From the NCBI GenBank assembly GCA_022824265.1, contig JAJEAG010000036.1, positions 62,001 through 126,000 of the forward strand: DNA of 64,000 nt. The letters are read 5' to 3'. The first letter of the stretch is position 1. The number at the start of each line of letters is the position of its first letter. Made by a program: the position numbers and the translations under genes. The notes beneath the pieces are model-generated. The model did not search any database and had not been told where the DNA came from. It worked only from the letters and a program-made list of their open reading frames with translations. Positions 46,044 through 54,945 of the stretch are shown here, in pieces. Source of the DNA: Candidatus Poribacteria bacterium (GTDB lineage: Bacteria > Poribacteria > WGA-4E > WGA-3G).

Positions 46044-47366
46044 ATGAAAAACGACGATGTTGAATTAATCCATAATATTCTTGATGGTGATCAGAATGCC
46101 TTTGCGGAATTGGTGCGAAAATATCAGAAACCTATTCACGCGCTCGCGTGGCGGAAAGTTGGCGATTTCCATATTGCAGAAGAGATTACACAGGATACGT
46201 TTTTGAAAGTCTATCAGAAACTGGCAACTTTGGAAGATCCGCGCCGCTTCTCTGGATGGCTTTATAGAATTGCTGCACGTCAATGCAATGCGTGGCTCAG
46301 AAAAAAGCGGATGCAGATGCAATCACTTGATGATATTGATAATAACCTGTTAGAAAAAATAACCTATTCCAATTATATGGCTGAAGAGAAGCAGAAAACA
46401 TCTGTAGCAGCACAACGTGATGTCGTGCATAAATTGCTTGCGCGGCTGCAGGAAAGTGAACGTACCGTCATGACACTCCATTACTTCGGGGAAATGACAT
46501 GTGAAGAAATTAGCCGATTTTTGGGTGTATCAGCAAGCACTGTAAAAAGTCGTCTTCGTCGCGCACGATTGCGTCTAAAGAGAGCAGAACCGATAATCCG
46601 AGAAGCATTAGAGGGTTTCCATATTCAATCAAATCTTATTGAGAATATCATGCGAGAGATTCCTCATATCAAACCCGATTCACCCACTGATGGAAAACCT
46701 TTTATGCCATGGATGATCACTATTTCAACTGTTGTTCTCGTGATGATGTTAGGAATAGGCAATCAATTTCTTTCTCGCTTTCAACAACCTTACAACTTTA
46801 ATGCAACATCAGAGATGTCTGTGGAGATAATTGACGTACCTATTGTTCTGGATATTACATCAAAATCGAATTCACGGACTCAAGAGGGCAGATCTCTGAC
46901 ACCCAGTCAAGGAAACGGGTTTGACCTTAACTCTGTACAATCGGAAAATGTCCCCAGATTCCTTTCCGCACAAGCGAAGAAAGTTGTTCTCAACGATATA
47001 GAGACTTCACAAGATATTTTGAGTGTTTTCCGTACTCCAACTGCCGGTTATCAAGATTATTCTGTGGTTGAGATTGATACAACAGCATTTAGTGAAGGGG
47101 GTTTGCTCACGGTTGATATCCGGGTGGGAAGTGCTGAGGCATCTGGTGCATTCATTCTGTTTGCAGGCGATAGCAAACTTCACATTGAAGATGTTCCTAA
47201 GACAATACTTGCCGCAGCATCGGGAATTCCACGTGGTAAAATAGGGAGAATCACACATCGTTTTGAGCAAGGCGCAACCTTCTTGTTAGGAGCAACTGGT
47301 AAGTCGTTTAGTGGAAAAGGAAAAGCCAATTCTTTTCTCGCGAGTATATCTATAGATCCTGAATAA
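46044..47366 (+). CDS. ECF sigma factor with membrane segment and extracytoplasmic module
   Basis: ATG 46044 behind TTGAGGTATCAC gives 440 residues. Residues 1-185 are an ECF sigma factor: region 2 (FAELVRKYQKPIHALAWRKVGDFHIAEEITQDTFLKVYQ) and region 4 (RTVMTLHYFGEMTCEEISRFLGVSASTVKSRLRRARLRLK). A single hydrophobic helix (about 222-242, ITISTVVLVMMLGIG) follows, so residues beyond it should be outside the cytoplasm. Residues about 312-440 (ILSVFRTPTAGYQDYSVVEIDTT...) are homologous to the end of the selenoprotein encoded 154 bases upstream. It has no CGCGTC motif of its own, so it is probably co-transcribed from 44088. No anti-sigma gene is visible. Confidence 0.9.
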   Translation: MKNDDVELIHNILDGDQNAFAELVRKYQKPIHALAWRKVGDFHIAEEITQDTFLKVYQKLATLEDPRRFSGWLYRIAARQCNAWLRKKRMQMQSLDDIDNNLLEKITYSNYMAEEKQKTSVAAQRDVVHKLLARLQESERTVMTLHYFGEMTCEEISRFLGVSASTVKSRLRRARLRLKRAEPIIREALEGFHIQSNLIENIMREIPHIKPDSPTDGKPFMPWMITISTVVLVMMLGIGNQFLSRFQQPYNFNATSEMSVEIIDVPIVLDITSKSNSRTQEGRSLTPSQGNGFDLNSVQSENVPRFLSAQAKKVVLNDIETSQDILSVFRTPTAGYQDYSVVEIDTTAFSEGGLLTVDIRVGSAEASGAFILFAGDSKLHIEDVPKTILAAASGIPRGKIGRITHRFEQGATFLLGATGKSFSGKGKANSFLASISIDPE

Positions 47367-47407
47367 AAAACGAAAATTAATCTACAATCACGAAATAAGG
47401 ACTAAAA

Positions 47408-48517
47408 ATGAAGATCACGAAATTTGTCTCTTATGTATTCCTCATCTCTGTTGCTGTATTTTCGGCGAACGGTTCTACCAAAGATTTACCTAACGGTGCT
47501 ATAGAAAAAATCAATATCGGTGATGGACCTGTTAATGCTATCGCATATTCTCGACCCACAAATCAACTTGCTGTGGCAGCTGGGAAAAATATACATATCT
47601 ATGATGCAAACACCTATAAAAAGCTAAGACAGTTAACCGGACATACCGATTCGGTATTAGCACTCGCCTATTCTCCAAATGGCAAACTTCTCGTAAGTGG
47701 TAGTTCAGACAAGACAACGCGTTCATGGGATACGGACTCAGGGAAACACCTACGTACCCACAAAAAATATGCAGGACCTATCAATGCTATTGCGTTTTCA
47801 GCGAATGGAAATCAGTTTATGTGTGGAGGTAACGAACATGCAGACATTTGGTATTGGTATCCTACTAACTTCAATCAATCAAGCAAATCCCGTAGCTACA
47901 TGCCTGCAAAGTCATCCACAGCAAACGCATTCTCCTATACAGGTAAATATGAAGCACGAGCGTTTGATAGTGAAAAAGTTTTGCACGACATGTTACTTAC
48001 TCCCTTAACCCAAAACGGTAGAACACTTGAAAATAGCATTGTTATCGTAGTAAGTTCAGATTATGGTGGTTTCTTGACTGCACATACAGATTCGGTTTAT
48101 GTCCTAACCTTGCATGAAAAAAATAAAATCTTTGCAACTGGTAGCGAAGACGAGACAATACAATTATGGGATATAGAAGAAATTGATATAGATGAAACCA
48201 AAAGACCTGTTCACATCACTAATCCTAAACATGTTCTCTCAGGACATACTGGTGGCATATCAGCTCTGGACTTCTCCGTGAATGGTAAACACCTTGCAAG
48301 TGGAAGTTCCGACAATACGGTTTGTTTATGGGATGTTAGAACTGGAAAACATCTGCATACCTTTAAAGGACATACGGGTAAAATTGGTGCGGTGACATTC
48401 CTTGGAGATAAAGCACTTGCTGGTGCTGTTTTTGCTAAAGACAAAGGTCTTGTCAGTGGTTGTTCAGATGGCACAGTAATCTTATGGGATATTGAAAAAA
48501 TCATCTCAACGAACTAA
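47408..48517 (+). CDS. Secreted WD40-repeat protein
   Basis: The 369-residue protein has a signal peptide (to about residue 22, FSANGSTKD) and WD40 repeats such as LTGHTDSVLALAYSPNGKLLVSGSSDKTTRSWD, TAHTDSVYVLTL...GSEDETIQLWD and LSGHTGGISALDFS...GSSDNTVCLWD. About six or seven blades imply a complete propeller. A non-repeat stretch (about 155-220) interrupts it. It lacks a sigma domain, so it resembles a free-standing version of the propellers fused to the next sigma factors. AAGGACTAAAA precedes ATG 47408; it is 41 bases after the sigma gene. Confidence 0.88.
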   Translation: MKITKFVSYVFLISVAVFSANGSTKDLPNGAIEKINIGDGPVNAIAYSRPTNQLAVAAGKNIHIYDANTYKKLRQLTGHTDSVLALAYSPNGKLLVSGSSDKTTRSWDTDSGKHLRTHKKYAGPINAIAFSANGNQFMCGGNEHADIWYWYPTNFNQSSKSRSYMPAKSSTANAFSYTGKYEARAFDSEKVLHDMLLTPLTQNGRTLENSIVIVVSSDYGGFLTAHTDSVYVLTLHEKNKIFATGSEDETIQLWDIEEIDIDETKRPVHITNPKHVLSGHTGGISALDFSVNGKHLASGSSDNTVCLWDVRTGKHLHTFKGHTGKIGAVTFLGDKALAGAVFAKDKGLVSGCSDGTVILWDIEKIISTN

Positions 48518-48548
48518 TTTCCACGAATTGCACTTTTTTGTAAGAAAT

Positions 48549-48574
48549 GCACCCGTATTATCGTTTCACGCGTC
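48549..48574 (+). promoter_or_regulatory. Putative ECF-type promoter
   Basis: GCACCCG (48549-48555) and CGCGTC (48569-48574, then ACTATA), 13 bases apart; 50 bases before the sigma-WD40 start at 48625. Confidence 0.65.
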
Positions 48575-48624
48575 ACTATATGTGAAAACGAATCGTAACG
48601 ATTATTCCTTTGTGGAGTCTACCG

Positions 48625-51546
48625 ATGAAAAACGAAGACGCTGATATGATTCAACGCACACTTGCTGGAGATAACAACGCCTTCTCTGAGTTAGTGAAGA
48701 AATATCAGAAACAGGTTCACGCACTTGTATGGCGAAAAACAGGAGATTTCCATCTCGCTGAAGATATTACACAAGATACCTTCCTCAAAGCGTTTCAGAG
48801 GCTTCACACCCTCAAAGAACCGCACAGTTTTGCAGGATGGCTTTATGTTATTGCAACCCGTCGCTATCTCTCGTGGCATCGCAAAAAACGTCGGCATACA
48901 CAAGCATTGGAAAAGATAGATACGCCTATAACAAACAAAGATGCGTATTCACGACATGTTGCGGAGGAACAAGCGCAAACTACCGACAAGGCACAGCAAG
49001 AGGTTGTAAAAAAATTACTCGCAGAATTGAAGGAAAGTGATCGAACCGTCATCACACTTCACTACTTTGCTGAGATGACGTGTGAACAGATGAGTGAATT
49101 TTTGGGTGTATCCGCAAACACGATAAAGAGCAGACTCCGACGTGCACGGAACAGATTGAAACAGGAGGAACCGATGATCCGAGAAGCAATTACAAACTTT
49201 AAAATATCACCAATCTTAACCGATAACATCATGCAAGAAATCGCAAAAATAAAACCTGCTGCACCTTCTGTCAACAAACCTTTGCTTCCGTGGGTAATAA
49301 GTGCATCAAGTGCTGTTTTGGTTATGTTAATGCTTGGTTTCGGAAGTGAACACATACCGCATTTCCAACAACCTTATAGTTTAGAGGCACAGTCTGAAAC
49401 AACGGTCGAACTCGTTGACCTGCCTATCGTTCAAAATGTGGTTGCAAAGCCAGATATACGAAATCAACTGGTGGGACATTCCGACAGAGACGGCAAGAAT
49501 GATGGAAGTGGAAACGAAGCGGATCAGGTTTTAGGAAATGTCGGAGACTACACTCAATGGAATTTACCAAAAGGTGCGAAACATAGACTCAGTAAAGGCA
49601 GCATAAACGGAATCAGTTTTTCACCAGATGGCACTCAAATTGCTGTTGGAAGTGCTACCGGTGTTTGGATCTATGATGTTCGCACAGGTGCTGAAATCTC
49701 ACTGCTTACTGACCATACAACACCATCAGGGAAGGTAGCATTCTCTCCGGATAGTAAAACATTAGCAAGCGGAATGCATGATAAAATCTTGCTGTGGAAT
49801 ACAACAACTGGAAAACTTCTAAGGACATTTAAAAATAAGGTAGGATACATAAAAGATCTAAAAATAATTGACGATGGCAAAACTCTTCTCTGTAAGAATA
49901 GCAACGGTTCAGTTCGTTTATGGGACATCTCTACTGGCGTAATTAAGGACTTCCTCCCTCCACCACCGCATGGAGCAAGTCCATTACCGAGATACATAAA
50001 GGGGTATTTTTACAAAAAGGAATATGAAATTAAATCAGCAGATTTATACCTTAACAACGTTGACAATAAAGGCATTTTTGCGGTCGGGGAAGTAGATGGT
50101 AAAATTCAATTGGAGGATGCAATAACCGGAAAGCATTTAAAAACACTTCAAGACCATAATAAACCTATCTATCAGTTGTTATTTTCGCCAGACGGTACTC
50201 TTCTTGTTGCAACTGATAAATATAGGACTCCACTCCGTATTTGGGATGTAACCACTGGGAAACTCCTAAAAACCTTGTCTCAAACTTGGGGAAGGGGAAT
50301 CCTTACATTTTCTAAAGATGGTAAATTATTGGCTGGTCAGACATCTTCAAGAGAAATTAATTTATGGGATGTTGAGACTAAGACACTTCTCACAACACTT
50401 AGTGGAAAGATAGATACAGATGACAAAATTAAGGAATTGACTTTTTCACCAGATTCTAAGACGGTTGCGGGGGTAAGTCAGAATGGTGAAATCCATGTAT
50501 GGGATGTTAATACCGGTGAAGAGTTATTCTTATATAATAAAGGACATACACCTCAACTTGATGAATTAATGTTATCACCAAATAACAGCCATTTAGCTGC
50601 CGGATATGGAGATACAATTACATTGTGGGATACATTAAACTTCACTCAACTTCCTAACCGTATAGATATAGGTCGATACTCCACTTTCACATTTTCCCCT
50701 GATGGTAGTACAGTAACCAGTGCAAGTGGGTTCATGTATAGGAAACAAATCCGTGATGAATTTGTCAAGGAAAGTGTCGTTGCGACATTAAGTTTTTGGG
50801 ACACACTTACAGGAAACAAAATAAATGAATATCCAGTAGAATCACACAAAGGAGAAATACCAGAGGATTCAGGACAAAGGAACTTTTCGAGTAGTGGAAA
50901 CCTTTCCATAGGTATGTCGCCTAATCCAACTATATTTTCTCAAGATGGTTTTATGCTTACCACTGTTCTAAATACATTACGTGAAAATGTTACGGATGAT
51001 TACCGTTACACCCTGTTCTTATGGGAAGTATGGGAAGATGAGCGTCGTCGGGTCCATACCACCCTCAAAGGACACACAGATAAAATTAACGTATTGGCAT
51101 TAACTCCTAACGGCGATACTCTTGCAAGCGGAAGTGATGATGGAACAATTCGACTTTGGGATACAAGCACTGGAACACAGATATCAAGTATCCCTTCAAG
51201 TAAAACCGATACATTAGCGTTTTCTATGGATGGCAAAATACTGGCAAGCATCAACAATTCTGTTAGCATCCAACTGTGGGATGTTGGGACCGGCAAACAA
51301 CTTACATCTCTCAATGGACAAAACGAAGTCGTTACCGATTTGAAATTCTCTCCTGATAACAATATTCTTGCAAGTGGGAACCTTGACGGAACAATTCAAC
51401 TGTGGGATATATCTAATGGCAAACAATTGGGATTACTTAAAGGACATACCTCCCGACTTATCAATTTAGTGTTTTCTTCTGATGGCAAAACCCTCGTGAG
51501 CGGAGGTAGAGATGGAGACATATTCTTATGGAACGTCCCAAACTAA
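48625..51546 (+). CDS. ECF sigma factor - membrane helix - WD40 propeller fusion
   Basis: ATG 48625 (TGGAGTCTACCG) gives 973 residues. Residues 1-185 hold ECF sigma regions 2 and 4 (FSELVKKYQKQVHALVWRK..., DRTVITLHYFAEMTCEQMSEFLGVSANTIKSRLRRARNRLK). A hydrophobic helix at about 222-243 (VISASSAVLVMLMLGFG) precedes an Asn/Gly-rich linker. WD40 repeats fill about 305-973, from KGSINGISFSPDGTQIAVGSATGVWIYD to LKGHTSRLINLVFSSDGKTLVSGGRDGDIFLWN, probably two propellers. A cytoplasmic sigma tethered to an external sensor is inferred from topology. ECF-WD40 fusions are known in Planctomycetes. An internal AGGAGG-ATG (49163-49176) could start a sigma-less form. Confidence 0.92.
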   Translation: MKNEDADMIQRTLAGDNNAFSELVKKYQKQVHALVWRKTGDFHLAEDITQDTFLKAFQRLHTLKEPHSFAGWLYVIATRRYLSWHRKKRRHTQALEKIDTPITNKDAYSRHVAEEQAQTTDKAQQEVVKKLLAELKESDRTVITLHYFAEMTCEQMSEFLGVSANTIKSRLRRARNRLKQEEPMIREAITNFKISPILTDNIMQEIAKIKPAAPSVNKPLLPWVISASSAVLVMLMLGFGSEHIPHFQQPYSLEAQSETTVELVDLPIVQNVVAKPDIRNQLVGHSDRDGKNDGSGNEADQVLGNVGDYTQWNLPKGAKHRLSKGSINGISFSPDGTQIAVGSATGVWIYDVRTGAEISLLTDHTTPSGKVAFSPDSKTLASGMHDKILLWNTTTGKLLRTFKNKVGYIKDLKIIDDGKTLLCKNSNGSVRLWDISTGVIKDFLPPPPHGASPLPRYIKGYFYKKEYEIKSADLYLNNVDNKGIFAVGEVDGKIQLEDAITGKHLKTLQDHNKPIYQLLFSPDGTLLVATDKYRTPLRIWDVTTGKLLKTLSQTWGRGILTFSKDGKLLAGQTSSREINLWDVETKTLLTTLSGKIDTDDKIKELTFSPDSKTVAGVSQNGEIHVWDVNTGEELFLYNKGHTPQLDELMLSPNNSHLAAGYGDTITLWDTLNFTQLPNRIDIGRYSTFTFSPDGSTVTSASGFMYRKQIRDEFVKESVVATLSFWDTLTGNKINEYPVESHKGEIPEDSGQRNFSSSGNLSIGMSPNPTIFSQDGFMLTTVLNTLRENVTDDYRYTLFLWEVWEDERRRVHTTLKGHTDKINVLALTPNGDTLASGSDDGTIRLWDTSTGTQISSIPSSKTDTLAFSMDGKILASINNSVSIQLWDVGTGKQLTSLNGQNEVVTDLKFSPDNNILASGNLDGTIQLWDISNGKQLGLLKGHTSRLINLVFSSDGKTLVSGGRDGDIFLWNVPN

Positions 51547-51704
51547 CATAACTACCTTACATTAATCTTGACTTCACACATCCAACTAATACCTATTTTT
51601 GCACCTACCAAGTAATCAACACACATTGACAATCCGTTCCAATCAGGTAAAATTGAATTCCATTGGAACGGATGTCCTCAGTTAATTTATTTTATCTCCA
51701 TCAT

Positions 51705-51731
51705 GCACCCGTTTTATACCTAACCCGCGTC
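51705..51731 (+). promoter_or_regulatory. Putative ECF-type promoter
   Basis: GCACCCG (51705-51711) and CGCGTC (51726-51731), 14 bases apart; 65 bases before the start at 51797. Confidence 0.65.
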
Positions 51732-51796
51732 TTTTAAAGTACAGACACAATGATATGGATTCTATTCTTTATTCAACTCACATTGAAAGGTGATGT

Positions 51797-54706
51797 ATGA
51801 AAAACAACGACGGTGAACTAATCCACCGCATCCTTGATGGTGATGATACTGCATTTTCTCAACTTGTTGAAAGATATCAAAAGCAGGTACACGCACTTGC
51901 ATGGCGTAAAATCGGTGATTTCCATATTGCTGAGGAAATTACCCAAGATACCTTCTTGAAAGCATATCAGAAACTCGCTACGCTCAGAAAACCCACGCAT
52001 TTTGCAGGATGGATATATGTGATTGCAACACGTTGTTGTCAAGCGTGGCTCCGCAAAAAGCGAATACATACTGAATCATTAGAAGAAATAGACAACGAAG
52101 AACTGGAACCAGAAGCATATTCTCGATATATCGCTGAGGAAGGGGAGAAGATAACCGTTGATGCACAACGGCAAATCGTGAAAAAACTGCTTGCTACATT
52201 ACCAGAGAGCGAGCGCACCGTCATAACGCTTCACTACTTTGGAGAGATGACATGCGAAAAAATAAGCGAGTTTTTAGGTGTATCTGCCAACACGATAAAA
52301 AGCCGACTTCGCCGCGCACGGAACAGATTGAAACAGGAGGAACCGATGATCCGAGAAGCAATTACAAACTTCAAGGTATCACCAATCCTAACCGAAAATA
52401 TCATGCAAGAAATTGTAAAACTAAAACCTACTGTACCTCTTGCCAGTAAGCCTTTTGTGCCGTGGATAATTGGTGTATCAAGTGCTATATTGATTGTTTT
52501 GATGCTTCTTGGTATTGGCAGCCAATATCTTGGACATTTCCAGTTACCCTACAGTCTGGATGTACAGTCTGAAACAACAGTCGAAATTGTTGACGCACAA
52601 ATTGTGCAGAACCTTGAGGTGAAACAAGATGTGCGGAATCAACTTGAGGAAGGTTTTGATTTAGATGGTAGAAATGATGGTGATGGTGCCAGTGATAACG
52701 CGAATCAAGTTGAAACTGACCAAGATGACTATACTCGATGGAATTTGCCAGATGGCGCGAAACATAGACTCGGTAAAGGCAGCATAAACGGCATAAGTTT
52801 TTCACCAGATGGCACTCAAATTGCTGTTGGAAGTGCTACCGGTGTTTGGATCTATGATGTTCGCACAGGTGCTGAACTCTCACTGCTTACTGATCATAAG
52901 TCACGTTTTGGCGAAGTTGCATTCTCACCCGATGGTAAAACATTGGCAAGTGGAATGTATGATAAAATCTTGCTGTGGAATATAACTACAAGAAAACATC
53001 TGAAGACCTTCAACAGAGAAAAATCATTGTTCAATACACTAACATTTATTGGTGATGGTAAAACACTTCTCTGTGAAAGTTATGACGGTTCAGTTAATTT
53101 ATGGGATGTAAAGACCGGTGGAAAAACAGACTTCTACCCGAAATCCTCACGCGGGCTTAGTGCACACTTGAGTTCTATTTTTGGACGTGGTGTGTCAGCT
53201 GCGGATCTATTCATTGATAATATCAACAACAACAAAATTTTCGCAGTCGGGTTCGAGGATGGTAAAATTCGGTTGGAGGATGCTGGTAGCGGGAAACGTT
53301 TAAAAACACTTGAAGGTCATACAGATCGTGTCAGTCAGTTGGTATTTTCATCCGATGGAACACTTCTTGTTTCTACTTCTTATTTTAATGATCCACTCCT
53401 TTTATGGGATGTAACCACTGGTAAATTGATAACAACCTTGACTCAAAATCCAAAGTTTTGGGGATTCGTTAGTTTTTCAAAAAATGGTGAGACCTTGGCA
53501 TGCCAAACACTGGACAATGATATTGAACTATGGGATGTAGCGACTAAAACGCTTCGCACAACGATTGGTGAGAAGTTAGAATCTCCAATTTCCTTTAGTT
53601 CAACTATTCACGCATTAGCATTTTCACCAGATTCTAAAAGAATTGCTGGGGCCAATCGTAAGGGGGAAATCCGTATTTGGGATGTTAACACTGGTGACGA
53701 ATTATTTTCATTAAAAAAAGGACATGTATACGGACTTGGTGATTTGGTTTTTTCACCAAGTAGTGACCTTTTAGCAGCTGGACAGGGAAACACGATTCAG
53801 TTGTGGAACGCTCAAAACTTCACTCAACTCTCTAAGCGTATAAACACAGATGGATATTCCGCTTTTGTAATCCCACCTGATGGAAACACAATTATCAGTG
53901 TAAAAGGTTTTAGTTTTACAAAAAAATGGCGTGAGGCACGTATCAAGGAAAGTGTAAATACTACGTTGAATGTTTGGGATATACATTCAGGTGAAAAACT
54001 GTCGGAGTTTCCCGTTGAATCACACATAGAGGACAAACCCTATCCTGTAGAGAAGCATGGATCAGGAATGCCAGGTGGAAGTATGGACGATAATGTAATT
54101 TTATCTCAAGATGGTAATATTCTTGCCGCAGCTTTAAATTCAAAAAATGCCACCAAGGAAAACCGATTTTCAATACTGGTATGGGAAGTATGGGAGGATC
54201 CGCGCCGTCAGAAGCACACCACTCTCAAAGGACATACAAATACAATTAACGTATTGACAACCACTCCTAATGGGCACTGGATAGCAAGCGGAAGTGACGA
54301 TGGCACAATTCGGCTGTGGGATGCAAGTACTGGAACTCAGATGTTAAGTCTCCCCGCAAAAAATACCAGTGCCTTAGCGTTTTCTATGGATAACAAAATC
54401 CTTGCCAGTGCAAACAGTTCACAGCAAATTCAACTGTGGGATATTTCTACCGGTAAACAACTTACATCTTTTAAAAGCCAGAACGATTACATAACCGTTT
54501 TGACATTTTCTCATGATAGCAAAATACTTGCGAGTGGTGGTCATGACGGATCAATTCATCTCTGGGATATTTCTACCGGGAGACAATTGGAATCTCTTCA
54601 AGGACATTCCTATCGGATCTCTAAATTGGTGTTTTCATCCGATAACAAAACCCTAGCCAGCGGAGGTATTGATGGGGATATATTCTTATGGAACGTCCCA
54701 AACTAA
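51797..54706 (+). CDS. ECF sigma factor - membrane helix - WD40 propeller fusion
   Basis: A 969-residue paralogue of the preceding gene with the same layout: ECF sigma (1-185), membrane helix (about 222-243, IIGVSSAILIVLMLLGIG), linker, and WD40 region (about 310-969, ending IDGDIFLWNVPN). Long blocks are identical at DNA level to the upstream gene (for example 52777-52873 vs 49596-49692), and the 3' flanks also match, so the two form a recent tandem duplication about 3.17 kb apart. The blades diverge most in the middle (about residues 430-800), as expected if ligand specificity differs. An AGGAGG-ATG (52335-52348) again lies after sigma region 4. Confidence 0.92.
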   Translation: MKNNDGELIHRILDGDDTAFSQLVERYQKQVHALAWRKIGDFHIAEEITQDTFLKAYQKLATLRKPTHFAGWIYVIATRCCQAWLRKKRIHTESLEEIDNEELEPEAYSRYIAEEGEKITVDAQRQIVKKLLATLPESERTVITLHYFGEMTCEKISEFLGVSANTIKSRLRRARNRLKQEEPMIREAITNFKVSPILTENIMQEIVKLKPTVPLASKPFVPWIIGVSSAILIVLMLLGIGSQYLGHFQLPYSLDVQSETTVEIVDAQIVQNLEVKQDVRNQLEEGFDLDGRNDGDGASDNANQVETDQDDYTRWNLPDGAKHRLGKGSINGISFSPDGTQIAVGSATGVWIYDVRTGAELSLLTDHKSRFGEVAFSPDGKTLASGMYDKILLWNITTRKHLKTFNREKSLFNTLTFIGDGKTLLCESYDGSVNLWDVKTGGKTDFYPKSSRGLSAHLSSIFGRGVSAADLFIDNINNNKIFAVGFEDGKIRLEDAGSGKRLKTLEGHTDRVSQLVFSSDGTLLVSTSYFNDPLLLWDVTTGKLITTLTQNPKFWGFVSFSKNGETLACQTLDNDIELWDVATKTLRTTIGEKLESPISFSSTIHALAFSPDSKRIAGANRKGEIRIWDVNTGDELFSLKKGHVYGLGDLVFSPSSDLLAAGQGNTIQLWNAQNFTQLSKRINTDGYSAFVIPPDGNTIISVKGFSFTKKWREARIKESVNTTLNVWDIHSGEKLSEFPVESHIEDKPYPVEKHGSGMPGGSMDDNVILSQDGNILAAALNSKNATKENRFSILVWEVWEDPRRQKHTTLKGHTNTINVLTTTPNGHWIASGSDDGTIRLWDASTGTQMLSLPAKNTSALAFSMDNKILASANSSQQIQLWDISTGKQLTSFKSQNDYITVLTFSHDSKILASGGHDGSIHLWDISTGRQLESLQGHSYRISKLVFSSDNKTLASGGIDGDIFLWNVPN

Positions 54707-54869
54707 CATGATGATCCTATATTAATCTTGACTTCACACATCCAACCAATTCCTGTTTTTGCACCTACCAAATAACCATGCATCCCAACCTCCATACTTG
54801 ACATACCTTCCTGATTTGATACAATTACTTTCTACCACATAATTAATACACTAAAACTTGCAGAATTAT

Positions 54870-54896
54870 GCAACCGTTTTCCTCCTAAGTCGCGTC
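54870..54896 (+). promoter_or_regulatory. Putative ECF-type promoter
   Basis: GCAACCG (54870-54876) and CGCGTC (54891-54896), 14 bases apart; 49 bases before the start at 54946. Confidence 0.68.
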
Positions 54897-54945
54897 ACAA
54901 GGGTTCATAATGAATAATTGAACCTATCCTTTCTGGAGATACCAG

